From contig CAJHZI010000379.1 of assembly GCA_905160935.1 (NCBI GenBank), forward strand, positions 161,001-225,000: 64,000 nucleotides of DNA. The letters are read 5' to 3'. This DNA comes from Enchytraeus crypticus (Eukaryota; Annelida; Clitellata; Enchytraeida; Enchytraeidae). Under the pieces are notes generated by a model. That model saw only the letters and a list, made by a program, of their open reading frames with translations. It was not told where the DNA came from and did not search any database. This document shows positions 47,029 through 58,775 of this stretch, in pieces; position 1 is the first letter of the stretch; each line of letters starts with the position of its first letter. The position numbers and the translations under genes are program-made.

Positions 47029-47263
47029 AGTCCTCCCGTGTTGTCTCCTGGTTGCTTGAAGAATAGACCAACCGTATAAATATAAAAGTGTAATAAAATC
47101 AAGATCCAAACCAACTGTAGAAAGGGCATTCGGCTGGCGAGCCCTTAGGCTCCAGAAATTGTTGCAAAATTTAAACGAATGGAAAAACTTCAAAAGAAAG
47201 TCCATTCGTATACCGACCCTAGTTCAAATGGAATTTAAGGGAAGATGATGATGATGATGATTA
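47029..47263 (-). repeat. repeat family E, complete copy
   Basis: On the minus strand: ATCATCATCATCATCTTCCC, GAACTAGGGTCGGTATACGA, a central AT-rich part, GAATGCCCTTTCTACAGTTG, GTTGGTCTATTCTTCAAGCA and AGGAGACAACACGGGAGG. The most complete copy, about 235 bp. Confidence 0.82.
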
Positions 47264-47305
47264 TAATGCTACTTTTTGTACGGTCTGTAAGTAAGGTCTT
47301 TTAAG

Positions 47306-47366
47306 TCTCTCTTAGTGCACTGCCTACTGGCAGGTCCATGGTATATAACGCCTCCACTGTTCTCTA
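47306..47366 (-). mobile_element. LINE family 1, tiny 3' end
   Basis: TCTCTCTTAGTGCACTGCCT, CTGGCAGGTCCATGGTATAT, AACGCCTCCACTGTTCTCT. Only about 60 bp, with the hairpin intact. Confidence 0.85.
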
Positions 47367-48773
47367 AGTAAGCTCTTTAAGTGAGGTACTTAAATTGGAA
47401 GTCTGTTAAGAAAAATGTTAAATTAGCTAAATTTAAATAATTAAATGAAAATTTAATATTATGGGCTTAAGCAGAATACGCAACCGCAAGGAGTTTAATT
47501 TCTCTGGAAAGTACTTATTAAATTCCAGATTGAAGAAACTGGCCAAAACTGATACTCCTGAAAATAATTGAATATTTATATAACTGTTCCAAATTTCTTT
47601 TAAAAGTAATTAGTTGTTCTCCAGCTAGTAACGAATATGCTACGTATTTAGCTGTTTCAAGATAACCCCTGAATGACTGTTCCACAATTTCATTTGTTTC
47701 ATTCCAAGAACATAATATGTTTTGAAAAGACTCTAGTTGCGCCAAAAACCTTAAGTCACTTAATTGAAATATCTGTTGATATTTTGCCAACAATGCTTCA
47801 TGTCAACAGCTTTTACTCAAAATTAATCAATACAAATTTAAAATTCTGTGTTTTTGTAAAAAATACTGGTACATCATTTCAAGAATTTGGAAATTTTGCG
47901 ATAACTTTTAACTAGTTTAAAATTTAATATCAAAACTAATTTATGTAGACATATTTCATCAACATATGTCCATGCCCGTAATAACAAAACCAAATCTGAA
48001 ATTTTAAAGAGATTTTTCTTAAGGGATGTAATTTTGTCATACTGAGCAGTATTCAATAATTGAAATCCTCTCACTAATTTATGTCCTTTCGTTGCATTGA
48101 AATATTATACACCGTTGTATAAAATGATTGAAGTCGACAACTTCTAGATGAGCCTGCATCAACATATACCCTCATGGGTCGATGCTGACATTCATTATGG
48201 ATTAACCCGAATAGACATCAGCTCATGGCCGCAGTGCAAAATCTCTGTGAGAATCATAACACGCGCTGAAAACACAAGTCTCTCATTGCGCAGTGAAAAC
48301 GAATTTAGTAACCAGAATGTTTAAATGTACTATTGAATAGAGAAGGAATTAACAATCCCCTTTTGGTTTATAAAGATAACAAAAGAGAAAAGTGCATAAT
48401 TTGCAACCGACCGGTTTAAAGTGAACTTTTGAATGGATAAAATAAGTTTCATTAACATATTTCAGAGTTGTTGTGATTTTTAGATATAATCTTCTGAGAA
48501 AAACTAATGTGATAAATATATAGCAGTATTAAAGAATATGGTAACAAACTTAATTAATAAATATGGAAGAAATAGGTCCGATAAACTTCCACTGCAAAAG
48601 AAAATTAAGTGTAAAATTTAACTATACTGGCATCTATTGAAATAACAAGATCAACGAAAGTCCATAGCTTTCAACGAATTAAATTAAGGCAAACCATCCT
48701 ATCTTCATGAATCTGACCTGTTATCAATCTATAAACCCTCTCGTAGTCTTCGCTCCTGCATTAAAAATCTTAA
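47367..48773. other. non-coding stretch with unresolved open frames
   Basis: A 91-codon minus frame (47518-47793) and a 66-codon minus frame (47874-48074) lie close together, with an 80-codon + frame between. Their composition is not simple repeat, and they may be remnants of one old coding element, but I recognise no motif. Confidence 0.3.
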
Positions 48774-48916
48774 AAAGTAAACACGCATTATAGTGAAATG
48801 ATCAACTATGTTGATATCTATCACTTTTTAATACCACATGTTAAACCGTTAGGCAATTTATTCCATTTTCCGTATAACCAGTCCAGTGAATGTCCGAGAT
48901 TTTACTCTCAGATCAG
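48774..48916 (-). mobile_element. SINE family A, head-less copy
   Basis: Contains the body and 3' end (GTAAACACGCATTATAGTGA ... GAGATTTTACTCTCAGATCA) but stops before the tRNA-like head, so it lacks the Pol III promoter. Consistent with 5' truncation at insertion. Confidence 0.85.
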
Positions 48917-50454
48917 CTTACTATCCCCAGTATACCGGTCATTAGATGATTAGATCTGACGTTGGCAGACTCACCTTCATTTCTTCTGCTCCAATATTAT
49001 GACATTCTCTATCACAAGATCTCTGATCTGGTAATTGTATTAACACTTTCCTGTGCAAGCTAAAAACTTAACTGCTTCCATTATTCATCAATATGACGCT
49101 CTTGCCTTGGATTTGCACCGTCTTTAGATCGCTTTCGGATCGCTTCATACTGTTGCATTGCAAGGCAGTACAATACTGATTTATCTGTTTTTAAGAGTGG
49201 AAGGCCGGTGTATATATCTTTAGGTTCCACTAGGGAACGCAGTGGTGACAGACAAAATACTATTTCTATTATAGTATTTCCAATATATCAGAAGAAAATA
49301 ATTTTTTTAAATGACGAAACACTTCTAGGTTATACAGGTTACATACAGGCCGCCTTACTTTACGTAACTTTCTATGTCGATTTTACAAGGAACCTGGTAT
49401 TCAGTATTAAACAGAGTTGCTAAATTCTGAGCAGGTTTGAATAGAAGAGCGGAGAATTGCACGATATATAAATATATTTGTCCAGTTACGGACTGCTTTA
49501 CAGTCATTTTTTAATATTATGTTTGTTAAATAATCAAATTGTTGGTTTATTAGCATTCATTCATACACGATGTAGCAAACTACGATTAAAATGTGTTAAT
49601 TAGATCTTTTAATTGGTATATTTGATTTATTGTATTCAAACGAAATTTAATTTTCAAATTAATGATATGAGATATTCAGTTTAAGCTGCTTGTAATGTTA
49701 AAATACACTGAATCATTCATCATTTCTGTTTCTCTAAGCTCCGGGAACGAACTGCCTGACTGTTAGTTTAGCCGGTGCTTGTTTTTGTCGTTCCCGGTAA
49801 TAATCTGCCATTAGTCCGAGAAACGTCAGAGAGAAGTAGTGACCAAGATTGACTGATGATGATCTATTCATCTACTCTACATATACGTCCTACTGTTCCC
49901 ATTTCCTTGAAGGCTAGAAACCACTAATAGGCATTCAGGCTAGGATGCCTGGTTTCACGTACATCGTAAATCATAACGAGATACTTAAAGTCAGTGTCTC
50001 AGAATCCTCTGCTTGTTAAGTTCGGACGATAAATGAACCCCAATTGTATCGTTCAAATGACTTAAACATCAAATTCATTCACGAAAATGTCATTAACCAG
50101 TCCTAAGATGAATTATTTGCAGTAGTGCTATCTGAGAGCAAAATCTTGAATAAACTGGTGTATTGAAAATTAAGTAAACTAGATCCAAATAATTTGAGCA
50201 CTTTATATTAAAGTTTTAGAATTTTAGATTTATAAACCGCAAAAATCGTTTTTTTATTTGTTTCTTTATTCATTAGGCCTATTGGTTTCTTAGCAGTAAC
50301 ATTTTACTAGAGGCAATAAAAATGACAGCGTTGAATCCTGCTGCAATATAATTGGTACAGATGCAGACTCTAAACGGTTATGCTTTAGACATTAAGATAT
50401 ATGGAAGTAGTAAATAGCCAATATGAGATATTGGAGAATATTAGTTAATAATTT
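48917..50454. other. non-coding stretch
   Basis: Nothing recognised. Confidence 0.45.
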
Positions 50455-50910
50455 GATCAAGATAAAGAGAAAGATAATGAAAATTTTGGTTTGGACCACA
50501 CTATTGTATGGATGTAAAACATGAACCTTAAGGAAGGAAGATATTAGGAAACTGGAGGCATTGGAAATGCGGATTTGGAGAAGAATGGAGAGGATTAGCT
50601 GGACTCAAAAGGTTACAAATGAGGAAGTTCAGGAGAGAGTTGGTACAGATAGGCAGCTGATAAATGTATTAAGAAATAGGAAGAAGAGATGGATAGGACA
50701 TATTCTTTGGGGGAAGGTCTATTAGAGAAGTCATAGAAGGTAGAATGGAAGGGAAAAGAGGCAGGGGCAGGCCGAGATTAGGTATGTTAGATGATTTTAA
50801 GACCCACGCATATGTGGAAATGAAGAGGAAAGCGGAAGACAGAGAAGAGTGGTGGCATTATATACCATGGACCTGCCAGTAGGCAGTGCACTAAGAGAGA
50901 GAGAGAGAGA
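50455..50910 (+). pseudogene. LINE family 1, 3' portion of the ORF
   Basis: Translates in mixed frames to LEALEMRIWRRMERISWTQK, GTDRQLINVLRNRKKRWIGH, then RMEGKRGRGRPRLGMLDDF, MKRKAEDREEWWHYIPWTC. The hairpin and (AG)n follow. The catalytic RT part is missing. Closely similar to 8450-8862 and 27131-27600. Confidence 0.9.
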
Positions 50911-51059
50911 TTTTGATCAGTTATGCTGGATCGCAAACCTTCTGATGGTCGGCTAATGGATCGTTCGTGTCTAAAACTCATTTTATTTGTTTGTCTTACG
51001 TGGACGAAATGTAGACAACTTCTAGAGACCGGTATCACAAACCGATATCAAAAGTGGCA

Positions 51060-51290
51060 TCAAGAACAGCAGTAACAGTTAGATAACAAAAACAGAAGTC
51101 ACAGTTAGATAACACAAACAGAAGCCACAGACAGAGATCACAGATGAATAACACAGACGGATAACACAGATATGTAACAACGACCGACATCACGGAGATA
51201 ACATAGCCAGATAACACAGACAGAAGCCACGGAGAGATAACGCAGACAGATAACTTAGACAAATAGCGCATAATACGCTGGCCGTTTTTC
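51060..51290. repeat. degenerate tandem repeat AGATAACACAGACAG
   Basis: ATAACACAGACAGAAGCCAC-type words recur about 13 times at irregular 13-26-bp spacing. The minus frame at 51035-51271 follows from the repeat. Confidence 0.75.
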
Positions 51291-51762
51291 CAGACAGATA
51301 ACGTTACATGAATGTTACGTGTCTACGCTATCCGGCTGTGTTATTTGTCAGTGCTTGACTGCTTGTGTTATCTGCGGATGGCCGATTAGAAGAGGATAAA
51401 CATCCATATAGTCATAACGCTCTATTCAAAGCGCAATTGTTGCTGTTTAATTAAGCGAAAGCGAAATGTATAAAAACATAAGAATTAGGAAAGCAAATAT
51501 TGTTGACATGGGGTATTGTGTAAAATAAATTGAATAATGATTTGTATATAACACAAATATCCATGGCTACCAGATCATCTTTAGAGATGATGAACTGTGT
51601 TATTTTGTGCAAAGTGGCGTCGACAGATAGCTGCACTGACGTTAAATCTTCGGTGCATTTATATTTGCAAATGTTTTAGATCATTTTTGTTTATTTATGT
51701 TGTTGTTTATATCTGTATATTTATGCTATTATATACATTATATATAAATATATATAAACATA
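51291..51762. other. non-coding spacer
   Basis: Reverse-complement echoes of the preceding repeat (CTGTGTTATTTG, TGTGTTATCTG) occur at about 51338-51378. Nothing else seen. Confidence 0.4.
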
Positions 51763-51898
51763 TGATAAAGCTAATATTAACGTTAGTTTCCTTACTCCAA
51801 AGCGATGTCAGTTAGTGACGGGCGAGCTCAGGATTTGAACCCCGCACATACTGTTCCGCTGCCGAATATCTTACCGACTTTGTCACTGGCTCCAGCCA
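51763..51898 (-). mobile_element. SINE family B, copy 5
   Basis: Minus strand: TGGCTGGAGCCAGTGACAAA, TATTCGGCAGCGGAACAGTA, B box GGGTTCAAATCC, GAGCTCGCCCGTCAC, ATCGCTTTGGAGTAAGGAAA, then AACGTTAATATTAGC. Confidence 0.85.
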
Positions 51899-52435
51899 TG
51901 AGATCATGATTGTGCTGAGACTATGAAGTTTTACAAAGTTTTAAACCGCACTAAGGATATTTATTTGTAAAAGTTACATGTTAGCAGGACATTTTTTAGC
52001 ATTCAAACTGGAGGGGGGAGTGAACAAGGAGTCGAAGACTCGCGCTCCACACACGCGCCACAGATTGTCTCCTAGTCATTATGTCTTAAAAAGGCCTTGC
52101 ATGTTAGTGCCTGCAGGCCTTTTTACTCCATTTTTACTTTCTCTAGGTGTGTTTCTTGTGTATGATTGAATTATAACTAAAGTGAATTAGATATGATTCT
52201 AATTTTGATTCTAATATTTATCTTTAATTTGGTATAATTATGGACGCTCTATATTATACATTGAAAGAATAACCATCGTACAGAAAACTTAGAATAAACG
52301 GGTTTGAAGCTAAACCGTTGAAGAATCTAAGTTATCAGTTAAAATAAGACTAATTCAGTTTTCCTTTGATAGAATTAAGATTTTTAGAAAGATAAAGGAA
52401 AACTACACACAGTTTTTGTGGTCAGAAGCAAGAAA
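51899..52435. other. non-coding, 5' flank of the secreted-protein gene
   Basis: The open frame at 51978-52169 has no domain. No clear TATA box near the exon at 52436. Confidence 0.4.
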
Positions 52436-52523
52436 ATGGATCGATTACAGAATTTAATGGATACTATCTCCTGGCTCAAGTCTTCTGTTTTAGTATTATT
52501 TCTGTGGATGTTCCTGTACAATG
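52436..52523 (+). CDS. secreted protein exon 1 (signal peptide)
   Basis: ATG in AGAAAATGG context; 29 codons plus one base; donor AATG|GTAAGA. Confidence 0.65.
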
Positions 52524-55500
52524 GTAAGACGCAATGTATAACTATAATCTAACCATAATCTGGATTTTAATGTAGGCCTATATGATGCGGCAGGGCTTCT
52601 AATGATTTAATTTACCAAGCTCAGTCATTAAATTTATTAATTAATTGCTTAATCAATTAGTTAATCAATCATCACTTAATCAGTCAAAACAAAAACAATC
52701 AATAGCTCATATATTCACATGTATATTCATTCATTAATTTTTGCATCTCTATCCTTTTTACGTGTTTATCTGGTCGTAACATCAATAAGTACAAACATAC
52801 TTAACTAGCAAATAGAATAATAATCAAGAAGAATAAGATTACCACAAAAGGGCCTTCTCACTCGTTTTAATCTCTTTTGATATCGTTTCCTTTCAATTTT
52901 TATGTTTGTTATATGTGCAAATATTAAAAGAGTAAATAAACCTGCATGCTCCTCCGCGAAGTTATTCAAGTTCTGCTTAATTGATGAAAAATAGAGTTCA
53001 ATTTTTCGCCTTTAATGCAAATTTTTATTATTTATTTATAAAATCTCAGGAATGCTGACTCATTCACATATTGCGTTGTCTATGAATTTAGTTCAACCAT
53101 CTGCCTAATGATGTAAAAAGTATTCCGAGAATATTTTTGTCACACTGATATCATAATAATTTAGATCGCTAAAACCTGAAAGCTTTTGAGTCATTGGAGA
53201 CAAAATGCTACAAAAATGTCAAAAATTGAATTAATCCTGAAAATTCGCTGCTGAAATATAGTTGCCTTCGAGAAAATTTCTGTAGAAGTGAAATAATTCC
53301 CAATAAGTGGATACAGTCCAGATACTGTCACTATCATATAACATCAATTTAAGATACAACAAAAATTCCAGCTGAAACATTGTCTGTATCGAGAAAATCT
53401 ATTTACTAATTTGCTCCTTTCAAATGAATTCCACTCATTTAATATACGTGCAGAGTATGCCATTGTTCTTGACAACGTACTCGAAAAGTTTGATTTCAGA
53501 ATTCATTTAGTTTGGGTTTTTATGCAGTGATTTAGAGTTTGCAGTATGTGGACCGTTTAAGCTGATAGCAATATTAATCGTACCTGAACAATTTTATACC
53601 AATGCTTAACAACGGCGAGTACAATAGGTTTCATAAGGCAGCAACTCTGCACCCCTCAAGATGAAACATTGAATTAAACAAGCTCTGATTTCTAAAACTA
53701 GTTTGTTACCTCTGGATCACAATGTTATAGTGGTTCTTAACTTCTAGCTATTCTCGCTTTTAATATTGCATTCATATTATCGTTAGTCAGTTTATACTGT
53801 GAAATGATTAAATTTTCCACAATTTGTTTATCTCGAAACTTAAATAATAAATTGTAATACTATGCATCAGCCGGTTAGTTTTGCAGTTTCTACTATTAGG
53901 CCTATACCTGAACCGTCTTTGCAAAACATCTCTTCTACCTTCAGAATGTTCATAATTGCAGTTTTCAGGCGTGATATTGACATATTCCTTCTTCATTAAC
54001 AGTTTCATAGGCTGTTAAAGACTTTTCCCTTTGATCGCTACTAACCACCCACGCAGTGTACTTGAATTGAGGCCAACAATAGAACAGTGGTTTAATAGAA
54101 CTCAATGTTGTCGTGGACAACAGTAGCACTAAAATTTCGGTGTTGATGTTTTTGTTGTTATATTGCATACCAACATTAGAACCAACCCTTTCATTGTGAA
54201 AATGCGAACGCTTTACTATGTAACAAATTAATGATGATGGTTACAAATTTGTTTTATAAATCGTGCAAATATTATTTGTAGTCAATCTAAAATTTAATAG
54301 TGTACTTATGGTATCATAGTTTGAATTTGTAATGATGAAATGTTTTGTAATGGTGCCAAGTTAAATTTATAGCTATTATTAAGTACTTTTCTAGTGTAAT
54401 AGGGTATATTTTAAGACAATCATTTAAGACAATCAGCAAAAAGTTAAACGTGAAGATTTTTAATTAACCAGGTAACCTTATAGAAAGCAACTGTAGCCAA
54501 ATTTCTAGTGTAATTCATAATGTTATGCAATTTTATGAACATTAAAAGATGATTTAAGATATTCAAAACTCACTCTGAAATTCCATATAATTTGTTTACA
54601 TACTCAGTTAAAAAGCTAAAAATTAATTTTAATATTTAAATTAAGTTATACTTATTTTTTTAAACTGAGACACTCGAGTAAAAATTATATTTACTCCTAT
54701 TGGAAGAGTTTCCATCATAGTTTTAAAGAAAGGCTGCTGTGTTTTACTATCAAAAGAAAATCAAGGAATTGACATTTTCTAGGATGTTTACTGCTTAGCT
54801 CAACAATCGAACGTTTTAAATTGTTTCCAAATCAATTTATCGAAGAGGATTTCAAATGGAATAAAAGAGACTGACTTTTCAGTTTTCTCTGGACACAGAT
54901 CACTAACATCAACTGAACGTAAATACTTGTAGCTCTTTTATCATCCCAAAGAAATCATGAGCGTTTAATTTAAGCACTTCCTTCTTGGTATTATTAATAC
55001 TAATTATAGTAATACTATGAATTATTTTGTGTATTGTCTCATTCAACACCGAGGTTTATAGCTTATGTAATTTTTAAAAATAAAAAATAAGTAGTTTAAT
55101 AATTTCTTATTTTTACTATTACCATTTGGAAGCTAATAGGCTAATGTTATTTTGATAAAATCTAATAAAATTAAAAAATTATATTGCTGCAATTGGCTTT
55201 ATTTCATAAGTTATTAATCATACTATAGTCATGAATGTAGTTTAATGTTACTTGACTACGCAGTTTCTTAGAGAGAGCAGCCTATTAGACTAACATTTTC
55301 CAAAATAAGCTATTTTCTATCAATAATTAAACTAAACCAACCTACAATTGAATTATGCAAGCTACATCCATCAACCATCGCTTAATCATACAGACGGGAT
55401 CAATGAGGATATTGTAGCTTATTGATATCATTACAGCCTTATTATCCATTTTATACATTTAACTAAAAACGGATATTTTTGGTCTGCTTAATACGGTAAC

Positions 55501-57992
55501 CACAGACAGTTAATTTCACCTACACTGGAACTCATAATTTAAATACGAGATAGCAAATTGCCTTGTTGAGTTTATTTAAAATTCAATTAAATACTTTCGT
55601 ATCAGCTTGGATTCGTTAAGTAGGCTTGGTTCATTTATTAGAGATATCTAATTTCACCTTTTAAATTGTTAAAAACAAAATAATTAATAATTGGGTTTGA
55701 TTTCTAAAACGAATGATCCTGATTCTATGTAGCAGCAGTCCTCAACATTTTCTTCATTTACTTTTATTTCAGTATTTTATGCTTATTTTGAAACTTCTAG
55801 AATTATTTAATAATCTAGCTCTGTTGATTTTTTCATGTAGGCCTATTATAATTACGATTTACTTCTAAAGTCTAACACAATCTCTTATGGTGTACCACTA
55901 ATGATGTACCTCCGATGATGTAGAATCTGATGATGAACATCCGATGATGTAAAATCTGATATATGATATACCTCTTAAGAACATCAAAAATTCTAGCAAC
56001 TACAGGTATATGCTTTGTGGAGAATGTTTCATTAAGGTTGTGTGTAGTATGGCGATTTGCGCAATAATACGACACTTATTAATATTATAATTCGTGATAT
56101 TTTCAGTAGCAATAATGAGTTTTCAGTTTTGTGGTCATGGCTTGTTTCTGCAGGCTACTGGCAATCTCGACTTAATAGTTCTCACGTAATTATTGAACGC
56201 CTATAGGCCTATGTAAAACTTTTGTTTAGAATTCTTAGTTATTTACATATTTGAATATAATATTTAGCGTTTTGACACAATTTTGAACCATGACTACAAG
56301 ATGCAATCATGCAATCTAATTAGTGCAATCCAATCTGTAGAAAATAAATTCAGAATAATTATAAATATTTGATAAATGCTTTGAATAGTCACTGGCTGTA
56401 ATGATGCCCAGCTGAATTCCCAGTCTCGCATTCTACTGTGCACCCATCAGCCTTGCACTCTCCTATGAGCAGTTCTATAGGCAGTTGAAGACCTACCGTT
56501 TCAGTCTAGCTTTTCCATCCAGTGACCATGAGTTGCGACTAGCACGTAAACCTCCTTTTCTTTAGTTCCCATTATCATTGGACTGTTTTGAAATTTGCAC
56601 CGTTTTTGGAGTTTCTTTTGCTACCGAATTGGATTTGTATGAATAGAGCTCGATCTTGTCATTGATGACGGTAGCACTTTAATAATTGCTTTTATATTAT
56701 GTTATAGAAACTGTGGATAAATAGCTTTGACCTTGCTGTTTCTGATTTCTTCTCAGATGTCTGCACTATTTCGGCGTGTAATGTCAATTCCTGTTATAAT
56801 GAAGTCCATGCATCTCGATCTTTCAAGCAGATGTCTGAAGATGGAGTTTTCTTTCCGAGATGGAATGATACAGATTTGAAAATTCTTTGTCGGTAAGCTA
56901 CTTATGTTAAATTATGTTGTAAAACTGACTGATGGCATATTTGTAAAAACATAGTTGTAATGGGGTGTCTCATTGTCTACTTTATTAATAATAAATTATG
57001 ACAGTATATTTTAAATTTTTATTTTTTGTGCGTAAATCATACCAGAACTGCTTTAAGAATAGCATATGTTATGCAGAATTACTTTAGATAGTTGTAAATA
57101 CTTTATGATATTTGGGTTAAATATTGATAACTTTTGAAGGCCATTTTTCTCTTTAGAGGGAGGATAAAGCTGCTGATGAATTCGTGTAGTTGTCGAGTCA
57201 TTGTTGCAAATCATATTCACTTATAAAGGCCTTAAATTATAGCACTATATTATATTATAATAAAATAATTATAATAATATAATAATATAATATAATAATA
57301 TAATAATAATATAATATAATATTAATAATTATAATATAAGGATTACGTTATACAGGACTTATATTGACTTACATATTGATTTATATAAGCCTAATCACGC
57401 ATGTAAATGTCTCGCTATTTGTAAATTTAAGCGTAGGTATATTTGTTTGAAAATTTATATTTTAAATTAAATAAACTTCCGATCGGCTATTGTAGAAAAA
57501 GAAGCATAATGTATCCGAACACCTGTCTGTAACTATGGAGATGGAGAAAATGTTACAGTTTGCTGTGAATCTATATTTGATGTAATTCAATAGCGTTAGG
57601 CATTTATTGCTTTCCTTGACCTGACCCCTCCACTTATGCTTGCCAATCCCACACTTCAGTAAAAATTTCTTAATCTGTCTCCCACTTTAAATTTGACAAA
57701 TCCAGGAATGCATACTTGAACGATTACAGTATATATATATATATATATATAATATACAGGCCTATATTATAGTCATACTGTATATATTATACTGTACATG
57801 TATTTTTATATATAATTATATATATATGTATAATTATATACATGCATATATAGCCAGTATATATATGTAACGATAATTTTCATTGCTTGAATTGTATTAA
57901 CTCTCATAAGTTCGATGTTACCGTGTTGTTTCCGGGTTATCCGATATGCGTCCTGGACGTTGAAGAAAAGACCAACCATAACTGCACGTGTC

Positions 57993-58035
<43 letters not shown>

Positions 58036-58735
58036 TATATATATATATATATATAAGAGACGACTGATCAAGAACTGAGGAAGTCAACGGGAAACGACCT
58101 CAGAAATCATATTATTCCCAAGCCTCATACATTAAAATGTGTATAAGGCATCGCCTTTTGTGAAGGGCTTAACTCGTTGATCGATGGAGTGCTCTTTATG
58201 GAGCGTTAAAAGCAGCCAAATGAGTAGGAATATATACTTTGGATCTTCCATTTAGCAGAAAACTGGAGAGAGTAAAATTCGACGTTCAGCGAAGCAGACC
58301 AGATAATTTAATTTCAGACATAAACAGGAACGGTAAATGGATAGTTATATGTCTTAAAAGTGACGAACGGTGTTGTGGATGATCATTGTAGGCCTACAGT
58401 AAAGTGTTTGATCTTTAAATCACTCTGGCGTTACCGAAGTATAATATAGTTATAATGTGCAATAGAGGGAGATCCCAATTTTATTCTTTAAACTTCTTTT
58501 TGGATCCATGAAAATTGTTTTTGTCGATGTCATTTACATTACAGTAGAGTTACAGTACTAATATCTTCCAATTTTTTGACACATTATTTCCCTAGGGTAA
58601 TCTATAAGGACGTCTTGTTGAAACTGCAAAAAAGACAGACCCTAAGGGTATAACATCAATGACGCTATCCGCCATTCGAAAAGACTCTAGCCATTTCTAA
58701 CCTTCTTGTAGTCCTACTCTCCCTCACTATATCTC

Positions 58736-58775
<40 letters not shown>

